Assembly (NCBI GenBank): GCA_021202465.1
Contig: JAJQCZ010000009.1
Coordinates: 1 to 64,000 of the forward strand
DNA length: 64,000 nt
From: Lachnospiraceae bacterium
GTDB lineage: Bacteria > Bacillota > Clostridia > Lachnospirales > Lachnospiraceae
Direction of reading: 5' to 3'
Shown one piece after another: positions 50,809-58,810 of the stretch (positions within the stretch are counted from its first letter, which is position 1; each line of letters begins with the position of its first letter). Below the pieces are notes generated by a model. That model was not told the DNA's origin. It was given only the letters and a program-made list of their open reading frames with translations, and ran no database searches. The translations under genes were made by a program, and so were the position numbers.

Positions 50809-51864
50809 TCAGAGGCTCAGCGCCCGGGCGAAGAGGTCTTTGGCCTCCGGCACGGGGAGGGACAGAAGTTCGCAGCGGCCGATCTGCCGGGGAAGCACCA
50901 GCGTGATGCGGCCTCCCCGGCGTTTTTTGTCAGCTGTGAGCCAGGGCAGGAGACGCCCCACCGGATAGGGGGCTGTACGGGGGAGGCCGAGTGCGTCGAG
51001 AGCCGCATCCATTTCCCGGATGCAGTCGCTGTCCGGATAGGCGAGATGTGCCGCGCGGGCGGCGATGGCCATCCCGATCGCGACAGCCTGGCCGTGACGG
51101 AGCGTGAATCGGCTCTCTGCTTCGATGGCATGTCCGAAGGTGTGCCCCAGATTCAGATACTGCCTGGCGCCGGTATCTTTCTCGTCTTCGGCGACGAACC
51201 GGCCCTTCATGGAGACGCAGGATGCGATGTGTTCGTCAGGGCTTGCCTGCAGTCCGCCGGCGGCGATATCGTCGAAGAGCTCGCGGGAGGCGATGGCGCC
51301 GTATTTCAGACTCTCGGCGGCGCCGTCTGCCCATACGGAGGCGGGAAGAGAGCGCAGAGTATCTGTGTCGCACAGAACCAGAGTGGGCTGCCAGAAGGTG
51401 CCGGCCTGATTTTTCCCGGCATCCAGATCGACGGCGGTCTTCCCGCCTACCGAGGAATCAACGGCGGCCAGAAGCGTGGTGGGAATCTGTACATAGGGGA
51501 TGCCTCTCTGGTACAGGGAGGCGGCGAGGCCGGTCAGATCGCCCACGACGCCGCCGCCCAGAGCAATGAGGGCGTCAGAGCGTGAGAGACCGCTGCGTGC
51601 GAGGCTCTCGAGAAGGTCGCCCAGCTGCCGCCAGTTCTTGGAGGATTCTCCGGCGGGAATCGTGTAGCTGTCGCAGGCGATCCCTGCCTCGCCCAGAGAG
51701 TACAGGAGCTCCTCCAGATACAGGGGCGCGACGTGGGAGTCGGTGACGACGACCACGCGGCGGGCCGGGAGAGCCTCTGCGAAGAGCTCTCCGGCCCGGT
51801 TCAGGAGACCGGCTCCGATGCGGACGTCATAGGGGGTGGATGCGGCGATCGGACAGGTAATCAT
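50809..51864 (-). CDS. aroB: 3-dehydroquinate synthase
   Basis: A 351-residue enzyme of the shikimate pathway that cyclises DAHP to 3-dehydroquinate with NAD and a metal. The NAD site is LGGGVVGDLTGLAASLYQRG, the active-site PTTLLAAVDSSVGGKTAVD follows, and the metal ligands lie in the LNLGHTFGHAIE segment. Length is normal. The start codon overlaps the aroF stop by four bases, so translation is coupled and both share the attenuator upstream. Confidence 0.95.
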   Translation of the reverse strand: MITCPIAASTPYDVRIGAGLLNRAGELFAEALPARRVVVVTDSHVAPLYLEELLYSLGEAGIACDSYTIPAGESSKNWRQLGDLLESLARSGLSRSDALIALGGGVVGDLTGLAASLYQRGIPYVQIPTTLLAAVDSSVGGKTAVDLDAGKNQAGTFWQPTLVLCDTDTLRSLPASVWADGAAESLKYGAIASRELFDDIAAGGLQASPDEHIASCVSMKGRFVAEDEKDTGARQYLNLGHTFGHAIEAESRFTLRHGQAVAIGMAIAARAAHLAYPDSDCIREMDAALDALGLPRTAPYPVGRLLPWLTADKKRRGGRITLVLPRQIGRCELLSLPVPEAKDLFARALSL

Positions 51865-52898
51865 TGAGGTTCCTCCTCACTGGGCTGCACGGGAAGACTG
51901 CTGAGAGACTCGCGGAGGTTGAAAATGTGGCGGCTCAGGTCTGCGAAGGCCTTCGGTGTCAGAGACTGCGGGCCGTCGCAGAGGGCGTGCGCCGGATCGT
52001 TGTGTACCTCGATCATCAGACCGTCGGCACCGGCGGCCGTGGCTGCCAGAGCCATGGCGGGAACCAGGCTGGCCTTTCCTGTGGCGTGGCTGGGATCGAC
52101 GACGACGGGCAGATGGGTCAGCTGATGGAGCACCGGGACGGCGCCCAGATCCAGCGTGTTCCGGGTGGCCGTCTCGAAGGTGCGGATGCCGCGCTCACAG
52201 AGGATGACCTGCTCATTGCCGCCGGCCAGAATGTATTCGGCGCTCATCAGAAGCTCCTCGATCGTGTTCGCCAGGCCGCGTTTCAGGAGAATCGGTTTCC
52301 TTAAGTGCCCGAGTTCCTTGAGTAACTCGAAATTCTGCATGTTCCGCGCCCCTACCTGGATGACGTCCACCTCTTCGAAGAGAGGGAGCTGCGAGAGATC
52401 CATGATCTCGGTCACGATGGGAAGACCGGTCTCTTCTCTGGCGTTCAGGAGCATGCGGACACCCTTGCCGCGAAGACCCTGGAAGGAGTAGGGAGAGGTG
52501 CGGGGCTTGAATGCGCCGCCCCGGAGCATCGTGGCGCCGGCCGCCTTTACGTCTCTGGCGACCTGTATGATCTGCTCCTCTGTCTCGACCGAGCAGGGAC
52601 CGGCGATCAGGCCGAAACAGCCGCCGCCGATGCGGGTGTCCCCCGCCTGTACGATGGTGTCGTCCGGATGGAATTTGCGGTTGGCGTTCTTATAGGGCTC
52701 CTGGATCCGCTTGACATCCTCGACGATATCCAGAGACTGGATGCGCTCCAGAGGGATGCGCGAGGTATCGCCTACCAGGCCGAGGATGGTGTCCATCTTG
52801 CCGTTGACGGTGTGAATCTCCACGCCGTATTCCTGAATCCAGTGGGTCAGGTGTTCAATCTGGGCTTTGTCTGCGTTCTGTTTCAGTTTGATAATCAT
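51861..52898 (-). CDS. aroF: DAHP synthase (3-deoxy-7-phosphoheptulonate synthase)
   Basis: A 345-residue type I-beta DAHP synthase that joins PEP and erythrose 4-phosphate in the first shikimate step. It has an N-terminal ferredoxin-like regulatory domain (about 1-70, MIIKLKQNADKAQIEHLTHW) and the barrel with FGLIAGPCSVE, GGAFKPRTSPYSFQG, QVGARNMQNF, LLKRG and VDPSHATG. The ATG at 52898 has GAGGAG upstream; the long frame extending further upstream crosses the leader. Expression is probably controlled by the Phe/Tyr attenuator at 53001-53185. Confidence 0.94.
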   Translation of the reverse strand: MIIKLKQNADKAQIEHLTHWIQEYGVEIHTVNGKMDTILGLVGDTSRIPLERIQSLDIVEDVKRIQEPYKNANRKFHPDDTIVQAGDTRIGGGCFGLIAGPCSVETEEQIIQVARDVKAAGATMLRGGAFKPRTSPYSFQGLRGKGVRMLLNAREETGLPIVTEIMDLSQLPLFEEVDVIQVGARNMQNFELLKELGHLRKPILLKRGLANTIEELLMSAEYILAGGNEQVILCERGIRTFETATRNTLDLGAVPVLHQLTHLPVVVDPSHATGKASLVPAMALAATAAGADGLMIEVHNDPAHALCDGPQSLTPKAFADLSRHIFNLRESLSSLPVQPSEEEPQ

Positions 52899-53000
52899 GG
52901 GTTTCTCCTCTTTCCATGTGATGATTGGGTGCAATGGGAAATGGCTTTCTGCCGTTCCCTGTTGCGGCCGGGGGTGTCGAACGGGTTGGCTTGTGAGGCC

Positions 53001-53037
53001 GAAAAAGAAAAGCCCCGCAGCGTGGCGCTGCAGGGCT
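53001..53037 (-). terminator. Attenuator terminator in the aroF leader
   Basis: On the minus strand a 12-bp stem AGCCCTGCAGCG/CGCTGCGGGGCT (one G-U pair, 3-base loop) is followed by TTTCTTTTTC, about 100 bases before the aroF start and after a translated leader. The 5-prime arm can alternatively pair with 53081-53092. Confidence 0.88.
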
Positions 53038-53059
53038 GAGCTCTTCGGTTGGATCACAG

Positions 53060-53185
53060 TCAGACCCGGAACCGCATTCTCCCTGATGCAGCAGCACGCG
53101 AATAGGCCTTGCCAGCAAAAAAGCGGGCAAAGCTGCCGGTAAAGAAATAATAAGAACGGCTCTGTGCTGCGGTGCAGTGTGACAT
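53060..53185 (-). CDS. Phe/Tyr-rich leader peptide of the aroF-aroB operon
   Basis: A 41-codon frame with an excellent GGAGGAG site eight bases before its ATG. The centre reads SRSYYFFTGSFARFFAGKAY, with three Tyr and five Phe in twenty residues. It ends 22 bases before the terminator hairpin. The codons for RAAASGR overlap the bases (53081-53092) that can pair with the terminator arm. This is the textbook layout of ribosome-mediated attenuation: stalling at Phe or Tyr codons would free the antiterminator. Confidence 0.85.
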   Translation of the reverse strand: MSHCTAAQSRSYYFFTGSFARFFAGKAYSRAAASGRMRFRV

Positions 53186-53247
53186 GAGAACTCTCCTCCG
53201 GGGACGGCCGGTCAGGCCGGGTGAACGGGTAACATCGAATTGCCAGT

Positions 53248-53276
53248 ATGATATCACAGGAAAACATGAATGTAAA
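53248..53276 (-). promoter_or_regulatory. Promoter of the aroF-aroB operon
   Basis: On the minus strand TTTACA, 17-base spacer, TATCAT, with the leader-peptide ATG about 55 bases after the predicted start. Confidence 0.78.
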
Positions 53277-53414
53277 GAATAAAAACGATGAAATTTCTTC
53301 ATGAATCAGAGGGGAAAATAAGCCCCGGTGCGTGTCCAGGGCTTTTGGAGCGGGTTTATCGGGTTCGCTGAATGTTCCGCGCTGGCGTGTTCTTGCTGCC
53401 TGGAATTTTTTCTG

Positions 53415-53939
53415 CTAGAATTCGGGCTCAATCAGACCGTAGGTGTTCGGCCCCTTGCGCCTGTAGACGACGTTGACCTGATCGGTATCCGAATTGAGGA
53501 AGACGTAGAAGCTGTGGCCCAGCATCTCCATCTGCAGGCAGGCCTCCTCGGGATCCATGGGCTTCATGGCGAAGCGTTTGGTGCGGACGATCTGAATCGC
53601 ATTCTCCTCTTCGGGGACTTCCTCGGTATATGCGGGGGTGAAGCCGGTCTGATTTCGGTTCATCAGGCGGGTCTTGTATTTTCTGAGCTGTCCTTCGATA
53701 ACCTCCTCAACCAGATCGATGGACTGATACATATCGGTACTGCTCTCCTCCGCCCGGATCACCGTGCCCTTCAGGGGGATGGTGACTTCAATCTTCTGGC
53801 GGTCTCTTTCCACACTCAGGGTGACCTGAACCTCGGTGTCCGGCTGGAAATATTTCTCGAGCTTTCCGAGCTTGCTCTCCACCATCGACTGCAGGCCTGC
53901 CGTAAGGTTCACATTGCGGCCGGAAATAATAAAACGCAT
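53415..53939 (-). CDS. hpf: Ribosome hibernation promoting factor, long form
   Basis: A 174-residue long HPF. The N-terminal YfiA-like domain (1-100, MRFIISGRNVNLTAGLQSMV, VTLSVERDRQKIEVTIP, DMYQSIDLVEEVIEGQLRKY) is followed by a linker and the C-terminal dimer domain (IVRTKRFAMKPMDPEEACLQ, VVYRRKGPNTYGLIEP). The long form pairs two 70S ribosomes into inactive 100S dimers in stationary phase. An AAAGGAG site lies upstream. It is monocistronic. Confidence 0.94.
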   Translation of the reverse strand: MRFIISGRNVNLTAGLQSMVESKLGKLEKYFQPDTEVQVTLSVERDRQKIEVTIPLKGTVIRAEESSTDMYQSIDLVEEVIEGQLRKYKTRLMNRNQTGFTPAYTEEVPEEENAIQIVRTKRFAMKPMDPEEACLQMEMLGHSFYVFLNSDTDQVNVVYRRKGPNTYGLIEPEF

Positions 53940-54235
53940 ACCATCAGCTCCTTTACTGTATGATCGCCGGGACTCCCGCTGCGGCGGGGCCTGACGGAAT
54001 TCTTATCGTTCGCATTCGGGCAAAAAGTACGAAAAAAGACGAAAAAAGGTTGCAACTGATGCAAAAAATAAGAATTCAATACAATAAGTCTACCATATTT
54101 CAAGGAAAAAGCAAGTAAAAAAAGAAAAGTTTTCGGGCGGGAAAAGACGCAGCAAGGCCGCGGAAATCCGTCGCCGTACTTCGGGAAAATATGGAGGATT
54201 TTCTGAGATTTCGACAAAGGAGAGGTGCGGAAGGA

Positions 54236-54307
54236 TGTGGATAATGTGGATAACTTCGTGCATAACCCGGTTTTTCAGGAAAAACACGGAGAAATTTTTG
54301 TGGATAA
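54236..54307 (+). promoter_or_regulatory. Cluster of three perfect DnaA boxes
   Basis: TGTGGATAA, the complement of the TTATCCACA box, occurs at 54236-54244, directly again at 54245-54253, and at 54299-54307, all in the same orientation. A fourth, imperfect GTGCATAA lies at about 54258. This is 26-120 bases upstream of the typA promoter. Confidence 0.7.
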
Positions 54308-54332
54308 CCGGGGGGAAAAAGTACAGAGCCTC

Positions 54333-54361
54333 TTGCATTTTTGCCATGTACAGTATAGAAT
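54333..54361 (+). promoter_or_regulatory. typA promoter
   Basis: TTGCAT, 17-base spacer, TAGAAT, 64 bases before the ATG. Confidence 0.65.
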
Positions 54362-54424
54362 GGTGGGGTTGCACGGGCGGTGCGCGGACGTGCGCCGCAG
54401 GAAGCAGGATAGGAGTTATACGGT

Positions 54425-56254
54425 ATGATTCGAGAAGATATTCGGAATATTGCGATTATAGCCCATGTAGACCATGGCAAGACGACGCTGGTGGACGAGC
54501 TGCTGAAGCAGAGCGGCGTGTTCCGGGCCAATCAGGACGTCGTGGAGCGGGTGATGGATTCCAACGACATCGAGCGGGAGAGGGGCATCACCATACTCTC
54601 CAAGAATACGGCGGTTTTCTATAAGAATACGAAGATCAACATCATTGACACCCCCGGTCACGCGGATTTCGGCGGAGAGGTGGAGCGGGTGCTGAAGATG
54701 GTGAACGGCGTGATTTTGGTGGTGGATGCTTTCGAGGGCCCCATGCCACAGACCCGTTTTGTTCTGCAGAAGGCACTTTCCCTCGACCTGTCGGTGGTGG
54801 TCTGCATCAACAAGGTGGACCGGGACGGCGCCCGCCCCGAGGAGGTCGTGGATGAGGTGCTGGAGCTGTTGATGGATCTGGATGCCAATGACAAACAGCT
54901 GGACTGCCCCTTCGTCTTTGCTTCGGCTAAGGCCGGCTGGTCCGCCCGCGAGCTTGACGATCCCCGGGAGAATATGGTTCCTCTTTTTGAGACGATTCTT
55001 GAGTCTATTCCGGCGCCCGAGGGAGATCCGGATGCCGATACGCAGGTACTCATCAGCACCATTGACTACAACGAATATGTGGGCCGCATCGGCGTGGGCA
55101 AGGTAGACAACGGTTCTCTGAAGGTGAACCAGGAGGTCGTTCTGGTGAACCATCATGATCCGGATAAGTGCCACAAGGTGAAGATCAGCAAGCTGTATGA
55201 GTTCGACGGACTGAATAAGGTCGACGTGAAGGAGGCCGGCATCGGCTCTATCGTGGCGATTTCCGGTATTCCGGATATTCGCATCGGCGATACGATCTGC
55301 TCTCCGGAGAATCCGGTACCGATTCCCTTCCAGAAGATTTCCGAGCCGACGCTGTCCATGAATCTGATGGTCAACGACAGCCCCTTCGCCGGGCAGGAAG
55401 GGAAATATGTCACCTCCCGCCATCTGCGCGATCGCCTGTTTCGCGAGCTGAACACCGACGTCAGTCTGCGTGTAGAGGAGACGGACAGCCCCGACTGCTT
55501 CAAGGTGTCGGGCCGCGGCGAGCTGCATCTGTCCGTCCTGATTGAGAATATGCGCCGTGAGGGTTACGAGTTTGCAGTCAGCAAGGCGGAGGTCATTTAC
55601 AAGACAGATGGAAACGGCAAGCCGCTCGAGCCTATGGAGCGGGTCTATGTGGATGTGCCCGATGAGTATTCCGGCGCGGTCATCGAGAAGCTCAGCATGC
55701 GCAAGGGTGAGCTGCAGAACATGACGCCCGGCAACGGCGGCACCACCCGCCTGGAATTCTCCATCCCTTCCCGGGGGCTAATCGGCTACCGGGACGAGTT
55801 CCTGACCGATACCAAGGGGAACGGTGTCATGAATCAGCTCTTCGATGGTTATGCTCCGTACAAGGGCGACATCCAGTACCGGACACAGGGCTCTCTGATC
55901 GCCTTCGAGACCGGCGAGGCGGTGGCTTACGGCCTGTTCAACGCCCAGGACCGGGGGCTGCTCTTTGTGCGGCCCGGCGACCGGGTCTATTCCGGCATGG
56001 TGGTGGGGCAGAACGGCAAGTCCGACGACATCGAGGTGAATGTCTGCAAGACCAAGCATCTGACCAATACCCGTTCCTCCGGCGCCGACGAGGCGCTGAA
56101 GCTGGTGCCGCCGAAGATCATGAGCCTGGAGCAGTGCATGGAGTTCATCGACACCGATGAGCTGCTGGAGGTCACGCCGGAGAACCTGCGCATCCGCAAG
56201 CGGATCCTCAATCCTACGAAGAGAAAGAGAGACATGATCCGGAGAAAATCCTGA
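54425..56254 (+). CDS. typA: Translational GTPase TypA/BipA
   Basis: A 609-residue elongation-factor-like GTPase: G1 AHVDHGKTT near 12, DTPGHADFGGEVERVL, NKVD, domains II and III with the RGELHLSVLIENMRREGYE segment, domain V, and the TypA-specific C-terminal domain from about 485 (GLFNAQDRGLLFVRPGDRVY, KTKHLTNTRSSGADEALKL). It binds ribosomes and helps 50S assembly and growth under stress and cold. AGGAGTTATACGGT precedes the ATG. Length is standard. Confidence 0.96.
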   Translation: MIREDIRNIAIIAHVDHGKTTLVDELLKQSGVFRANQDVVERVMDSNDIERERGITILSKNTAVFYKNTKINIIDTPGHADFGGEVERVLKMVNGVILVVDAFEGPMPQTRFVLQKALSLDLSVVVCINKVDRDGARPEEVVDEVLELLMDLDANDKQLDCPFVFASAKAGWSARELDDPRENMVPLFETILESIPAPEGDPDADTQVLISTIDYNEYVGRIGVGKVDNGSLKVNQEVVLVNHHDPDKCHKVKISKLYEFDGLNKVDVKEAGIGSIVAISGIPDIRIGDTICSPENPVPIPFQKISEPTLSMNLMVNDSPFAGQEGKYVTSRHLRDRLFRELNTDVSLRVEETDSPDCFKVSGRGELHLSVLIENMRREGYEFAVSKAEVIYKTDGNGKPLEPMERVYVDVPDEYSGAVIEKLSMRKGELQNMTPGNGGTTRLEFSIPSRGLIGYRDEFLTDTKGNGVMNQLFDGYAPYKGDIQYRTQGSLIAFETGEAVAYGLFNAQDRGLLFVRPGDRVYSGMVVGQNGKSDDIEVNVCKTKHLTNTRSSGADEALKLVPPKIMSLEQCMEFIDTDELLEVTPENLRIRKRILNPTKRKRDMIRRKS

Positions 56255-56592
56255 CCGCGACAGATATATTGCGAGTATTACAGACATCCGCATATAAAAT
56301 AAAAAAGAATGAAATAGTGAAAAATTCCGGGGACATTTTCGGAGAAAATACGGGAAACGCGCAAGGATAATTGAAACGCCGGGTAAGATATTTTAAAAAA
56401 ATATGTGAAAGGCGGAGCGGATGGGCGATAGGACGGAAAAAGAAGAGAAGATATTTGAGTGAAAACAAAAAATGCTGTATCGTCAAATCGCAGGGAACAT
56501 GCTACACTCTATATGTAAGCAGGATATATGGGTGAGAGGAAATCCCATTTGTCCGGATTTTTTGTATAATGAATACAAGGAGGTTCCCAGTC
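56255..56592. other. AT-rich gap after typA
   Basis: No gene. No clean terminator for typA is visible; the stretch is A-rich and ends in AGGAGG before the acidic repeat protein. Confidence 0.55.
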
Positions 56593-57419
56593 ATGAAAAA
56601 AAGGTCTGCCTGGATGAACGGCTGCCGCAGGAGAGTGAATTCAAGGAGGGGTATGAGAAGGCCAAAGAGGCACTTCTGGAGAAGACCGGCGATGCCTCCG
56701 TGCTGGAGGGAGCGATCGAGATTCATCATAAGCTGCCCCTGGAGAATCTCGAGGCGGAGGAATATATGATGCCTCGCGATGTGCTGAAGGAAGAGATGAA
56801 GAAAGCCGGTGTGGACGTTGCCGAAGCAAAGCCGAAAAAAGAGTCCGCGGAGAATGGTGAGGAAGAGCCGAAGGTGACGGCGGCGGATACGATGATGGAA
56901 GGATTTTCGGCAGAGCCGGAGCTTAACCCCATCGAGGCGGTAGAGGCGATCAGCTACAATGCATCCGCGGAAGAAGTGGCGGAAGAAATGAAGGAAGCCG
57001 GGCTCGTACAGGAGAAGCCGGAAAAAGAAAAGGCAGAGATTCCGAAGGAAGAGACCGAAGAGACGGGGGAGACCGGCGTAGATCTGACGATGGAAGGCTT
57101 TGCAGAGGATCCGGAGCTGACGCCGATTGAGGAGGTGGATGCGATCCGCCATGTGGCTTCTTTTGATGAAGTGAAGGATGAGATGAAGGACGCCGGACTG
57201 ATGCCGGAGGAGCCGGAAGAGGAAAAGACTGAGGCACCGAAGGAAGAGACCGAAGAGACGGGGGAGACCGGCGTGGATCTGACGATGGAAGGTTTTGCAG
57301 AGGATCCGGAGCTGACGCCGATCGAGGAGGTGGATGCGATCCGTCATGTGGCTTCTTTTGATGAAGTGAAGGATGAGATGAAGGATGCCGGACTGATGCC
57401 GGAGGAGCCGGAGAAATAG
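56593..57419 (+). pseudogene. Acidic repeat protein, start out of frame by one A
   Basis: AGGAGG stands seven bases before ATG 56593, which is followed by seven A. Read literally this start enters another frame that ends within 60 codons. With one more A it reads MKKKVCLDERLPQESEFKEG and continues through about 275 acidic residues to 57419. The long frame ends in two near-identical 65-codon repeats (from 57042 and 57237, period 195 bases) built on a VDLTMEGFAEDPELTPIEEV unit, with a diverged third further upstream. No membrane segment or named domain is visible. Phase variation or sequence error are both possible. Confidence 0.6.
57042..57415 (+). repeat. Tandem 195-base coding repeats
   Basis: Units start at CCGAAGGAAGAGAC (57042 and 57237) and are nearly identical at both DNA and protein level, indicating recent duplication inside the acidic protein gene. 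Confidence 0.85.
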
Positions 57420-57761
57420 ATGGTGATTTCTGCGTAACAATCGGTATATCAAGATGACAATAAAGCTTTTGTCGTTTATATCATAAGATATAACTTTTCA
57501 TGAAATGCCTGCCTTTGCGGTGGGCATTTTATTTGTGCAAGAAAAATGAAATAGTTGATAAGAAAAGCAAGATAGTGCAAAAAAACATCGGGATCCGGTC
57601 TGAAACTAATGAAAAAACGAACAAAATTTTAGCAAGATAATTGTGCGATTTGGGAAAATGGTGCATGGTTACATTCGCGACGGGTATGATAAGATAATTG
57701 TCAGTAATAATGTGGCGCAGGTATGCCTTCGGGCATTTGCGCAGGAGAGGAGAGTGTACCT
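57420..57761. other. Gap before the hydrolase array, with a terminator
   Basis: AAATGCC.TGCC/GG.TGGGCATTT at about 57503-57535, followed by TATTTG, probably ends the acidic-protein transcript. The rest is AT-rich leader and promoter DNA for the first hydrolase; a short stretch around 57660-57700 resembles the leader of the second unit near 60345. Confidence 0.6.
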
Positions 57762-58721
57762 ATGAAGCATACACCGTTTCCCGGTTATGACAATCACTTC
57801 AAGTCACAGCTTCGTGATCTTGAAGAGACACCGGAGCTGATTGCGGCGCGTCAGGCGCAGGGCAAAGCTCTGATGACCTGGGAGGTGCCGGAGGGACTGA
57901 AGATGGAGGATCGCGCCATCGACGGACCTGATGAGGGGCAGAAGCTGAACATCCGCATCTATACGCCTGCGGGGCTGCCCGCGAAGGCTCCGGCTGTTCT
58001 GGATATCCACGGCGGCGCCTGGGTTGGCGGCAATCTGGACATTGACAACGCCCGCTGCATCGAGCTGGCGGTCCGCACTGAGGCTATTGTGGTCAGCGTT
58101 GAATATCGTCTTTGCGGCACCGGTGAATTCCACTTCCCGCAGCCGCTGATGGACTGCTATACGGCCTACAAGTGGATCCTGGCGAACGCTGAGGAGCTTG
58201 GCTGCGACGGTCAGGTAGGTGTCCATGGTTCCAGCTCCGGCGGCAATCTGGCTGCAGGACTGGCTCTGTACCTGAGAGATCATAAGGAGCAGGCGCCGGC
58301 TCTGACCGTTGTGAACTGCGGCTGCCTGTCCAACCAGTTTAACGAATTCTATTCCTTCCAGCAGAACTATGAGCTGCGCATGGGACCCGATGAGAAGGCG
58401 GCGGGCGCTGAGAACGCCTATCTGGGCGGCTACGACGGAACCACTCCTTCGTACTATGCTTTCCCGCTCTTTACCCCGGATGTAGGAGGACTCGGAGCAC
58501 ATATGATCATCACGGCGGAGTATGATACGCTGCGCGATGACGGCCTGAACTATGCGATGCGTCTGCTGAAGGCCGGCGTGCCGACGGAGATCCTGTCCGC
58601 GCCTCGTGTCTGCCACTGCTTCACCTGCGTGCCGTTCCATCCCTACACGAATCTGATACATGATCTGATCGCCATGTCCTTCCGCCGGGAGTTCGGCCTG
58701 CTGGAGAATCTGAGAGTCTGA
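57762..58721 (+). CDS. Alpha/beta hydrolase of the hormone-sensitive-lipase type, copy 1
   Basis: A 319-residue cytoplasmic esterase-like hydrolase. The oxyanion motif is DIHGGAW at 81-87, the nucleophile S158 in HGSSSGG (where GDSAGG is usual), the acid in AEYDTLRDDG near 255-260 and His285 in CHCFTC. The N-terminal 50 residues form a cap. GGAGAGGAGAG precedes the ATG at 57762; an in-frame upstream ATG is in the leader. It is paired with the transporter 89 bases downstream, suggesting that an imported ester or acid is the substrate. Confidence 0.85.
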   Translation: MKHTPFPGYDNHFKSQLRDLEETPELIAARQAQGKALMTWEVPEGLKMEDRAIDGPDEGQKLNIRIYTPAGLPAKAPAVLDIHGGAWVGGNLDIDNARCIELAVRTEAIVVSVEYRLCGTGEFHFPQPLMDCYTAYKWILANAEELGCDGQVGVHGSSSGGNLAAGLALYLRDHKEQAPALTVVNCGCLSNQFNEFYSFQQNYELRMGPDEKAAGAENAYLGGYDGTTPSYYAFPLFTPDVGGLGAHMIITAEYDTLRDDGLNYAMRLLKAGVPTEILSAPRVCHCFTCVPFHPYTNLIHDLIAMSFRREFGLLENLRV

Positions 58722-58810
58722 TGATGTGCCTGCGGACGGGAGAACCGCCCGACAGGCCGGAGGAAAACCTGAAAAGGTAAAAAATTGTAAAATTAAGGAG
58801 AGAAATACAT

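Larger units (their letters stand above)
53940..54424. other. Divergent hpf-typA intergenic region
   Basis: No gene. It contains a DnaA-box cluster (54236-54307), the typA promoter and, on the left, the hpf leader with a G/C-rich CCGGGACTCCCGCTGC stretch. A 67-residue frame at 54225 is a shadow of the leader. Confidence 0.6.

Noticed and set aside
54236-54307. Replication origin
   Set aside because: No dnaA, dnaN, rpmH or AT-rich unwinding region with them; three boxes alone are not an origin.
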